Below are positions 36,701-48,700 of a stretch of DNA of 64,000 bases, in pieces (position 1 is the stretch's first letter; every line of letters starts with the position of its first letter). Source of the stretch: Ypsolopha sequella (taxonomy: Eukaryota > Arthropoda > Insecta > Lepidoptera > Ypsolophidae); assembly GCA_934047225.1 (NCBI GenBank), contig OW203987.1, positions 4,119,501-4,183,500 on the forward strand. The letters run 5' to 3'. The notes under the pieces were generated by a model. That model worked only from the letters and a program-made list of their open reading frames with translations. It was not told the DNA's origin and searched no databases. Both the position numbers and the translations under genes were made by a program.

Positions 36701-39700
36701 TTGTAATGGACTCTAAATAATATTACTAATATTACTAACTCTAAATAAATAAACACTTACACCACAGACCACACTTTTACAGACAAAACAAGAACATAAA
36801 CACAACCAACCAAACGCGTCTCATCACCACTTACTTCCACGGCAGTCACAAACTCAGATCACTTATTAAAGAATCCCTTCCAATTCTCAGACAACACAAC
36901 GAAACCCAAAATCTACTACCCGCTAATCCAAAAATTTGTTACAGACAAAACCAAAACCTCATTTTTTATGTTACATTTTATGACACATATTCAGTAAAAC
37001 AAAAACAACACAACCCATCAACCTCATCAACCCATCACCTGGCACAGCTCCTTGCCGACACCCTCGGTGCAAAACATGTCCCATTATTAACACAGCTTCA
37101 CACATCAACACTCACCACACATCAAACACATACAAAACACAGCCTAATACATCATGCAAAACCAGCAACTGCATTTACCTACTAGAATGCCGTCATTGCC
37201 CGGCATTCTACGTAGGTGAAACCAAGAACCCAATACACAAACGAATGAACCAACACCGACACACAGCAGATCGCATACCAAACAACATTCTTCCCATACC
37301 TACACACACGCGACTCCACAACCAGACCTTTAACGACTGTTTCACCCTACGTATCATTAAATCATTCACACCTCCATTAACCGACATTGAATTACGGACA
37401 TGGGAGACATCATTCATATGGTCACTTGGAGCTCATTATGGACCTGGATTGAACAAACAACACTGACTGAGTGACTAACTGACTGACTGACTGACTAACT
37501 GACTAACTTGACTGACTGACAAATCCAAATTTACAGTTTATTATTATTATTATTTAATTTTTTTATTTTATTTTATTATTTTTTTATATAACAAAATATT
37601 CAGAATCGGAGCACTCTGTAAGATAACGCCACCTAGCGCCGGCTGACTAAATTCTCCCTCAAAAAGTCTGGTTCATGATTTATAGTATACTTTTTTATAT
37701 TTTTATATCAATAGATGTCAGCGGTTTTCTTACTTCAAATACCTATACATATATGTCATATAATATTTTTTCCTATTCGCCTGATGACGGCCCCACTGAG
37801 GGGTCGAAATATAGCGACTAAAACCATTTAATTGTTTGTATTTATGTGGAGTATATAAAAAATAAAATAATATTTAGAGTATTCATAGCGATGGATTTCG
37901 CAAAAAAACATAATCTTACATTCATATTAATGTCAACAAATTAAAACATTACAATTCGTCTACTTCGTAAAAGTAGGTTCGTTTTGAACCAAGTGTAGCT
38001 CGTAATTACCTATAACTCAGATGGCAACTTGTTAAATAGAACAATTAATTGATACCTTGTTGAATGCTTAAAAATATCTGACTTGGGACCAACATTACTT
38101 GGCATGATGAAAGCGTTTGCGCTGGGCCTGGTTACTTATCTCTTTTGTTGACTGTACCTGCGCATTTTTGGTAGGTGCAAAAACGTCTTCATTCCTTACT
38201 GGTTATTGCACACAACACAAAATAATAGCGGCGAGGTATGACAGGTGGTAGAGCTGATGCCGGGCTCGACTGTGGAGGTACCACCATCTTACTTGGAGAC
38301 CCCCTCGAAGTAATTCGGGGGAGAATAAGAGGACAGCTGACAGGCTAAAAGCCAGGAGGCCCACCATGCCTGGGACCGATGGATAGCGGTATATCCATCC
38401 CTAATAGCCGGGCCTTTAATGGAACAGACTGGTGAAGGGCAGCGGCGTAACTGGTGCGAGAGTTCCGGTACCGCGCTTACCAACCCGCCTGCCCAGCATG
38501 TGTGAGTATGGGCAATTCTTCCAGGATGACCGCCGGGAGTGGCAAAGTCCTGGAAAGGCTTATGTCCAGCAGTGGACGAACTAGGCTGATGGATGGATGG
38601 ATGAGGTATCATAGGTTGTTGTATTTCAATTCAAATTCAAATTGTATTTCAAATATAAACGTATAGCAACAAGGTCTATATTTACAAAGCTTACCTCAAT
38701 GACTATATTTGATCGGGATAGCCGACCAGTTTCAGCAGATTCAGACAGCCTTCTTCAGGGCGAGTGAAGACGCTTACGCGACGACGTTGCACCTCGCACT
38801 GCGAGCTAGCGCGTTGGCGTGGGTAGTCGGACAGGTTGGGGTTACTATAGATTACCTTTCTGCGCTATCGAATATTCTCGACCTAACATATAAAAGTGCT
38901 AGTAGTGTACTAGGGTGAATATCTCACCGCCATGTAAGCGGCACAGCCGGCGCCTCTAGTCTTGGCCTTGGAGTCGACGAGCCGGCCGCTGATGCCGAAG
39001 TCGCAGAGCTTGATGTTGCCGCGCTCGTCGAGCAGGATGTTGCTCGGCTTCACGTCGCGGTGGATCACGCCGTGCACGTCCTTCAGGTACGACAGGGCGT
39101 TCACTGTCTGTGGGAGGTGGAACATTTATATTTAAACTTTTTTTATTTAAATTTGTATAAAAATACTGACCGCGCTAATTAGACACCTGATTTTTTCCCT
39201 GGTTCTGATCTATCCCACAGGAACTATGCATTTTTCCGGGATAAAAAGCAGCCTATATGTTAATTTAGGGTATAAGCTATATTCATTCTAAATTTCATCC
39301 AAATCCGTTTAGCCGTTTCAGCGTGAAAGAGTAACAAACATACACAAACTTTCGTATTTATAATATTAGTGTGATCAACTATTTACCGCGGCTTCGCTTG
39401 CGTGGAATAATCTTTCAAACAATGTATCTTTTATTTGCGCGTAAGATAAAAACTATTGTCGACAGTTTTCGGCTTGTCAGTTATTTATCAACACCCGTTA
39501 TAGCCTATATGTTGACCAGGGTCACTACGACTACGATAATAAGTAAAACCGCATCCAAATCTGTTCGTTAAATTGAGTTAAAACGAAACAGACACAGACA
39601 AAATTCTAAAATTTTAATTTTGTTGTTCTGGGTTTCTCAATACGATACTTATAATAATCAGTTTAATTTTAAATTTCGCCAAAATATTAAACATACAGAC

Positions 39701-42700
39701 ACGACCTTTTTACAATTTTTTATTAGTTTATAGGTAGATTATTGTGTGATTTTATAATCCATTTTATCTATTCTGTTACTGCAATAACATAATTAGAACA
39801 TCAAAAGCCGTTTTATAAGTACCTACATTATTTGACCGATGTTATAATTTTACATTGTAACACCGCAATTCTGCGCTGTGATTGGCCAAATTTATTATAA
39901 GCCCTTATACATTATAACACCGCTAAAGAACCAATCACACGCGATAACGGTCTGTCTTAATGTCTTAAGCCACGCCCCCTTATACTCTCCGTTCTGATTG
40001 GTCTAGGCATCTACATACTAATTCCATAGGCTCAGGTATCACGACATATCACGACGAATGTTCCTTGTCTCATTTTTCGTGAGATAGTTTTTGATAGTTG
40101 TAGATAAAGTATTGTGTGCAACTGAACATCATTAGACATTAGGACACTCATGTCCCAATGTCTCACATTATGTTACAGTTGCACAAAATCCCACTAACAT
40201 TATAAATGCGAAAGTTTGGATGGATGGATGGATGTTTGTTACTTCTACACGTCGCGTCGTAACTACTGAACCGATTGGGCTGAAACTTTGCAAAAATGTA
40301 GTTCTAGACCTGTAATAGGACATAGGCTACTTTTTATCCCATAAATCAGTTCCCATGGGAACAAGAAATAGTGTCATTCAGAGCCGCGGCTCGGCCTTCA
40401 GCCTCGCGAAACTATACTAGGGGATTAAATCAGTTATCAAAGACCGCCAATTAAAAATATTTACAGATTAGATACGACATACACAAAAACGTCATCAACG
40501 CGGGCGAAGCCGCGGGAAAAAGCTAGTACTATTATAAATTTTTTTTCCAAATGATTGGCTGTTTGTAGATCGTGTTGGTCGCCAAAACAATCAACCAATA
40601 GCAGCACAAATTTTTGCCACGAGAAAGTGAAGCATTAAAGTGTTGATTGGGCAGATAACCAACACATTTGCAGCCATAAAGAAAGGGAACGGCGAGATGC
40701 CAATCTATCACACTACAAGAGCAAAGTTACTTACAGCAACAGTAACCTTCCCCAGTATCTCCTCCGGAATGGGAGCGCCGAGTCTCTTCAGCAGCTTGTC
40801 GAAGCAGGAAGCCATCAGCTCCATACAGATCCACACGTCGGCCTCTGTGACGAAGCAGCCGTAACATCGCACGATGTACGGACAGTCGTGCGAGCAAACC
40901 ACCACGTCCAGGTCCATTAGGATGCGCTTCGTCTCTTCTGAGTTACCAGACCGACGCATTTGCTGTTGGGAAGGAGTTGCAGATGAGTATCTACATCTAT
41001 ACAGTCTCCCAAAGATATGCAGAGACGAAAGATCTTCCATGAACTATAATCCTGACAGTTTTTTCGTTTACTCAATATTCATCATCCTGCACCCAACCAA
41101 GTAGAGAAGAGCAATATAAAAAAAAAAAAAATTGAGTTATACAAGGTGTAACAGAAAGGTGTAACCATATTTGAAGAGCTTATTCAGTCAATGATATAGA
41201 ACAACTTTTACTATGGAGCGAACCCTGAAATCTCAAAATAAAATCTGCCCTTCCATACATTTCAGCCGAGCGGCATTGCATTTTTCTATGAAAAAGTTAT
41301 ATTTTTTTCAAGATACAGGGTTTGTTTCATAGTAAAAGTTGTTCTATACCATTGACTGAATAAGCTCTTCAAATATGGTTACACCTTTCTGTTACACGTT
41401 GTATAATGATAAGTTATAATAATAAGTTATTATAATTGTAAGATAAGAGTGATGTCAGGGATCATGGATAAACCCTGGGGGGTTTTTGTGATCCATTTAC
41501 TAAATTAATGTGTACTATTTTGCTGTCGAAAAAATAAACGAAAAAAAAAAACAAAGAAGATCTAAGAAAGGTAAATAGAATCTAGATTGCATAATATGAC
41601 AGACTTATATAATTTATAGCCTTCTGTTATATATTTTTTTACTATAAATATATACAAATAACACATAATATTAAATACACTTTAAAAATTAAGATATATT
41701 TCGGGCTCCTCTGAACACGGCATCAGTTGAAACACAAACAATATATTGAGTTAACATCATACATAAGTGTTAGATAAACGGGTTAACTCACTATAAAATC
41801 TGTTTAGTTTTTCGTTTTATAATTCTTCTGTTTTTGTATTCCCTTATGTCACAGACCGTGATCTGTGCCTTATGTAGTAGAGGATAAGGCTGAAAATCAA
41901 CGGTGTTTTGTTTGTAACAAACAGCCACAAGTCAAGCCTTAGACTGATTTGTTTGTTACGGGTTAGTTTTGATAAAAATTGTGTACCAACAATCGGCTTC
42001 TATTCTATTCTACATGTGAAGCTTTTAATGATATTATGAATCATTATCATCCAAGGGCGGATCCAGGATTTGATTTTGGGGAGGGGCATCCTGACAAGAT
42101 TTATCACGAAATAAAACAAAAATGCCGTATGCCTTGAGGCGCTTGTGGCAAATCTATCTATACTTTAAATACTTGTGCTGTGTAAACGTGTAACTGAATC
42201 GAACCGAAAAGTCGAGTCAAATGTATGGAATTTCTGGGTATCTGTGGGGGGCCATGGACCCCCTGTATCCGCCAATGACATCATCGGGAATAGATGGTAA
42301 ACCGACTCACGCAACATCCGGACGAAAACTAGCTGCCGCATCGAGAGCTCGGCCAATGAAGAGGCAATGGTTGGTATAAATTGTTCCATTTACACCCTTG
42401 GATATTAACTGAAAAGTCGCAACCATCGCTTTTTGCTGTATATTGTAGCATTCGCTACAAGTATTCAACCTTTTTATATATTTTTAGTCTTTCTTTATCG
42501 TTGGCTGCTTTTCTGAATTTTCGAATTCGAATATTTAGAATGATCTTGTCAGATTTTTTTTGTTATTTTTCTCATATCAAAGAAGATCGTGACAGAGGAA
42601 GGATAAATCTTTTACAAAATAACAAATTTGGTATTTGAAAAATAGAAACAGAGCGCATTTGCTCTGAGCATTGTGTAAGCCAGTTTTTCTGCATTTCCTG

Positions 42701-45700
42701 GTAAGTTTTGTGTAATTTTGGTTTCATTCTCTGAAAATCCTTTTTGTCCCGTTTCCAACACGTTAATTTCCTTTCCCTCATTTCATAAGCATATCTTGAC
42801 GCTGTTGTTTTATTTCTTTACAGCGACCCTTCGGGATTTTCTAAGGGTTCTGGTTCTCCCCAGTTTGATTATTCATTTCCACTTGAATTCCATCCGCCAT
42901 CTCGTACGGTTGTACCTATTGAGGCCTGATGTAAGGACCACGTCCCTGGTGAGCTAAAGCTTCCGATATTAAAATAGAAATCGCCAAGCTTCATCGACTG
43001 CTCCCGGGAACACCGGAAACACCCAAAGTCACGAAGAGACCCTTACCAGGTTTTCAGTATCTGTAGCCTAATATTCAGCATCAATTATTTTTATTCCTTA
43101 GTGTAAAGCTAGATAACGATTGCTCGTAACACCTTAATATTACTTTTTCTTTCGGATTAAGAGTTATCAAAACTTCCGTGCAACCTTAGTTTCTGGGATC
43201 CTAAAAACTAGTGTCGACAACCAAATTTTAAAATCCATTATTTTATGAACAAATGCGTCGTTCAAGCTAAAAGGAAATCAAAATCCTAAATAAGTGGAAT
43301 TAAGCATAATTTCCTTTTTGATCTAATAAGTTCCTTTGTACCGATACTCTTTAGATATTATTGTGTTTTGTACTATATTTTTCTTACTTCGGTTTTGTTA
43401 TTTTTTTGTGTATCTAAAGATAAATTATACGGTTTATTTATCCAGATTTACCTCTTTTTTTGGCTGTTACCAGGCTTGCCTGGTGGCAGTCCAAATTTAG
43501 GTCGAAATTACGTTCGTGAATATGTAGTGGCTAAAAAATACAAAATTATTTTTAAAAAATAACGCTACAAGAATGGCGCCCGAACAAAAGGTAAGTACCG
43601 TTTTCTGAATATTACTTGCTGTACTTTAACATTTTTTTTCTCAATTCGACGGTGGTGTCTACGCTTTCGTAGACTAATTTTCCAACCTACTAAATTTTGT
43701 TTGTTTTCAGGCAGCGTTTTCTCTTCTAAGGAACCCCAATACCAAGCTGTCGAAAGGAACCAAATTTTTCCACGAAGAATATTTTTTGTCTTTATGAGTA
43801 CCCTTAATTTGTGAAATCTATGTTTTACAAATTCTAATAAAGGAATAAAGTATTTACACACTTTTTGTGTATTACCTGTTTTATTTGTGTGTGTATATTA
43901 TCCTATCCCTAACCTAATTTCCTTATATATAGTTAGGTAGGACCTGCAGGTAAGTGCATTTCAATATTTAGTAGCCTATTACTTTCCATATCTATCATTA
44001 AAAATTGTTACCTGTTCTAGTAAATAATTTACACTGAGTTTTCAAGTCAAATAAATTTATCCATAAATGTGGTAGTTACTAGTTAAACATATTTATTTTG
44101 TTTCCAGCATAATTGTTGATACCAGTAGATCCGGGTGGTCACTTTATTCATTTTCTGTGGATCCCTAATCCAATATAGGCAATCTCATTTTGTTACAAAA
44201 TTTTCACAATAATATTGAGATTGGCTCTTCCATGCAAGAAATTTTGTCGCAAATCCTCGAATTAATCTTTTTGTTTTTACAGAACAAATGTTGATTTTTT
44301 CTTGAAAAGGTTTTTGCAATTGCTGAAATCTTTGTTTACATTTTCAGTCTTGTCAACTGTCAAAGTCGACATTTGAATATTTGTCTATTATTTTGAACTT
44401 TCTGGTTTACATTTTTTAACAAACTATTTTCGCTGTATGAAGGTCAATTGAATAGCAAAACCTTTTTTTGCACATTTTATTGTGGCCTCCGGTTAACACT
44501 ATTTTTGATAAATTCTCCTTTTTTTGTTAAATAACACTGGTAAACAGTAGTTTTGTTTTATGAAGTTTCATACTTGATTTTGTATGATTCTGCCACGCTG
44601 ATCCCAAATCTGTTGTCAGTTTTTCTCTAGCAGCTCTAGTTTTTGAAATATTAACATTTTACATTTTTAGCGAAAAATACTCGAATTATAAAATGAAAAA
44701 AAAAATTTCTCTAACCTAACATGAAAAAAACTTTCTTTTGTAAGATTTTCTCGCATGAATCGAAACTTCAGCCTTGTTTTGAATGCTCCAGCAGTAATCA
44801 GTCATCATATTTGCATTCCAAGGACCTTAGTATCGCTCTTTCATCGTGCGAATGTCCTGATAAAAGCGTTCTCCTTGTTCTTCGCTTAAATCGCCTAAAT
44901 TTTCTGGGAAGCGCTCTAAATGGCTGAAGAAGAAGTGCATCTTAATGCTCATGTTACATTCTAGTCTTTGAAAGTGCAACATGAGCTGCTCAATGTGTTG
45001 AATGTAGTCTGGAGACTTTTTATATCCTAAGAAATTTTGCACAACCCAAACAAATTCAACCTATGCAGTTTTCTCTTTACACAGTCAGTAAAATTTTGAT
45101 CCTTTATTAGTTCCCTCATTTGAGGACCGTCAAAAATACCAGCTTTTATTTTTTCTGTGCTCAATTTCAGGAATATTTTACTGATATATTTAAAACATTC
45201 CCCATCCTTGTTGAGAGCTTTTACAAATTGTTTTATCAGACCTAATTTTATATGGATAGGGGGTAATATAATACGATCTCTGGCTACTAGAGGTACATTT
45301 ATCACATGCATACTACCTGGCACTAAATCCAATCTCTAAAGGCCAAAATTTTTTTGGTCCAGTGTTCTGTTTTGGCTCGGCTATCCTACAAACACATAAA
45401 TAAGGGGTAATTGGTATATCCTCCTTGCTGACCCAAAAAAAATTCACCATTTTAATATAAAAGCATATCAGCCAGTTATGTTCTATGTATTTTATTTTCT
45501 CCATAACCAAGGGGATATTCCTCTTTAACTTTTGTTGAAATTTGGGATCCATGGGTTACTAATGGGCCATGGGTAGCGTCCCAAAGAAGTCCAAGTAGGC
45601 CTTTTTTATAAAGTCAGACGCACTTAAACCGCATTCTCGAAACATATATTAACCACAAACAGCACAAAAACTATTTGGACCGTTAAAGCAAGTTCTTCTT

Positions 45701-48700
45701 AATCTAGACATATCGATTTATTTATGGAATTTAATAATTTTTTGCACTAAAAAAAATTATTAGTAAGCCGCGTAACGAAATTTTAAGAAGTACCTGTATC
45801 ACAAAAACTAGAGCTGCTAGAAAAAAACTGAGGGTAGATATGAAATCAGCAAACTCAAATTACTAAGAAACAGTTAAGAAACTTCATAAAACAAAAAAAA
45901 AGTTAAATTTTGTTTACCAGTGTAATGTATCCTCATGATTTTAATTTGTTTGCTCTTGGTTTGATGGTTGTTGATTTGTTGGTTATTTGTTTTGTTGATT
46001 GTTGATTCGTTGGTAGTTAATTTGTTGGTTGTTGGTTTGTTGGTAGTTAATTTGTTGGTTGTTGATTTGTTGGTAGTTAATTTGTTGGTTTTTGGTTTGT
46101 TGGTTGTTGAGTTGTTGGTTTTTGGATTGTTGATTTGTTGGTTTTTAATTGGTTAGTTCTTGTTTTGTTCATTGTTGGTTTGGTAGTTGTTAGTTTGTTG
46201 GTTGTTGATTTGTTGATCGTTAATTTGTTGGTTGTTGATTTGTTGGTTGTTGAGTTGTTGGTTGTTGTTTGTTGGTTGTTAGTTTGTTGGTTATTGATTT
46301 GTTGGTCGTTAATTTGTTGTTTAGTGGTTTGTTAGTGTGTTGGTTTGTCCTTCTTCAGGCAGCAACGGAGCAACGTTTCTACGTGATTGTTGCCTAAAGA
46401 TAGTTTGTGGGTCAGAGAGCAATATAGGCTACTACTTTGTTTTTACTTAATCAAGTCCTTTTGTTTCAAGGCATTTTGATTAGTCTAAGGGTTTATTTGA
46501 TTGTTTGCCCTTCTGGAAGTTGATTTCCTTTAAGCTAGTTTAAATTTTTTTGTGTCGTTTAAGGTTATTGTAGCATTCGCTACAAGTATTCAACCTTTTT
46601 ATATATTTTTAGTCTTTCTTTATCGTTGGCTGCTTTTCTGAATTTTCGAATTCGAATATTTAGAATGATCTTGTCAGATTTTTTTTGTTATTTTTCTCAT
46701 ATCAAAGAAGATCGTGACAGAGGAAGGATAAATCTTTTACAAAATAACAAATTTGGTATTTGAAAAATAGAAACAGAGCGCATTTGCTCTGAGCATTGTG
46801 TAAGCCAGTTTTTCTGCATTTCCTGGTAAGTTTTGTGTAATTTTGGTTTCATTCTCTGAAAATCCTTTTTGTCCCGTTTCCAACACGTTAATTTCCTTTC
46901 CCTCATTTCATAAGCATATCTTGACGCTGTTGTTTTATTTCTTTACAGCGACCCTTCGGGATTTTCTAAGGGTTCTGGTTCTCCCCAGTTTGATTATTCA
47001 TTTCCACTTGAATTCCATCCGCCATCTCGTACGGTTGTACCTATTGAGGCCTGATGTAAGGACCACGTCCCTGGTGAGCTAAAGCTTCCGATATTAAAAT
47101 AGAAATCGCCAAGCTTCATCGACTGCTCCCGGGAACACCGGAAACACCCAAAGTCACGAAGAGACCCTTACCAGGTTTTTAGTATCTGTAGCCTAATATT
47201 CAGCATCAATTATTTTTATTCCTTAGTGTAAAGCTAGATAACGATTGCTCGTAACACCTTAATATTACTTTTTCTTTCGGATTAAGAGTTATCAAAACTT
47301 CCGTGCAACCTTAGTTTCTGGGATCCTAAAAACTAGTTTCGCCACCAAATTTTAAAATCCATTATTTTATGAACAAATGCGTCGTTCAAGCTAAAAGGAA
47401 ATCAAAATCCTAAATAAGTGGAATTAAGCATAATTTCCTTTTTGATCTAATAAGTTCCTTTGTACCGATACTCTTTAGATATTATTGTGTTTTGTACTAT
47501 ATTTTTCTTACTTCGGTTTTGTTATTTTTTTGTGTATCTAAAGATAAATTATACGGTTTATTTATCCAGATTTACCTCTTTTTTTGGCTGTCACCAGGCT
47601 TGCCTGGTGGCAGTCCAAATTTAGGTCGAAATTACGTTCGTGAATATGTAGTGGCTAAAAAATACAAAATTATTTTTAAAAAATAACGCTACAATATGCA
47701 ATGATCTCGTTTATTTTGCTTATCTTTCGTGCGTCTTTTCCATGTGTTTTATATGTGTGTTGCAGCTCGTCGATGTGGAATTGGTACTCCACTCCGCCCA
47801 CATCCAGCTTGCCACTCACCTTGACAGCAATGATGGCTCCGGAAGGGTTGTGCAGCATCTTGATGACGGAGCCGCAGGTGCCGCTGCCGAGCTCGCCCAG
47901 CTGCTGCAGCTCGTCGATGTGGGATTGATACTCCACTCCGCCCACATTCAGCTTGTTACTCACCTTGACAGGGATGATGGCTCCAGAAGGGTTGTGCAGC
48001 ATCTTGATGACGGAGCCGCAGGTGCCGCTGCCGAGCTCGCCCAGGTGCTGCAGCTCATCGATGTGGGACCGGTACTCCACTCCGCCCACATTCAACTTGT
48101 TACTCACCTTGACAGGGATGATGGCTCCAGAAGGGTTGTGCAGCATCTTGATGACGGAGCCGCAGGTGCCGCTGCCGAGCTCGCCCAGGTGCTGTAGCTC
48201 GTCGATGTGGGACCGGTACTCCACTCCGCCCACATTCAGCTTGTTACTCACCTTGACAGGGATGATGGCTCCAGAAGGGTTGTGCAGCATCTTGATGACG
48301 GAGCCGCAGGTGCCGCTGCCGAGCTCGCCCAGGTGCTGCAGCTCATCGATGTGGGACCGGTACTCCACTCCGCCCACATTCAGCTTGTTACTCACCTTGA
48401 CAGCAATGATGGCTCCAGAAGGGTTGTGCAGCATCTTGATGACGGAGCCGCAGGTGCCGCTGCCGAGCTCGCCCAGGTGCTGCAGCTCGTCGATGTGGGA
48501 CCGGTACTCCACTCCGCCCACATCCAGCTTGTTACTCACCTTGACAGCAATGATAGCTCCAGAAGGGTTGTGCAGCATCTTGATGACGGAGCCGCAGGTG
48601 CCGCTGCCGAGCTCGCCCAGGTGCTGCAGCTCGTCGATGTGGGACCGGTACTCCACTCCGCCCACATTCAGCTTGTTACTGACCTTGACAGCAATGATAG

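Larger units (their letters stand above)
36745..37865 (+). mobile_element. Penelope-like element fragment
   Basis: The 3' part of a Penelope-like retroelement, inserted into an old tRNA-bearing unit. Translated pieces read like the region after the reverse transcriptase ([10 protein letters not shown], then I-C-Y-R-Q-N-Q-N-L), and then a GIY-YIG endonuclease. A GACT-rich tract and a hammerhead-like motif follow the stop. The reverse transcriptase itself is absent. Confidence 0.72.
42444..47693 (+). mobile_element. LTR retrotransposon, non-autonomous, with nested insertion
   Basis: Two direct repeats (42444-43569 and 46569-47693) both start TGTAGC and end GCTACA and differ at only a handful of places. 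The insertion is flanked by a 4-bp duplication ATAT (42440-42443 and 47694-47697). A primer-binding site follows the first LTR. The 3-kb interior holds no gag, protease, reverse transcriptase or integrase frame; a TIR element (44535-45922) and a GTT-rich minisatellite take up much of it. The 4-bp duplication fits Gypsy-type integration, but the superfamily is an inference. It lies in the hep intron ahead of exon 5, some 70 bases from the P-loop array. Confidence 0.85.

Noticed and set aside
42572..42781. 69-codon frame repeated at 46697-46906
   Set aside because: It occurs in both LTRs and has no known domain; treated as LTR sequence.
45968..46335. Leu/Val-rich hydrophobic frames resembling membrane proteins
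   Set aside because: Low-complexity translation of the GTT-rich minisatellite within the LTR element.
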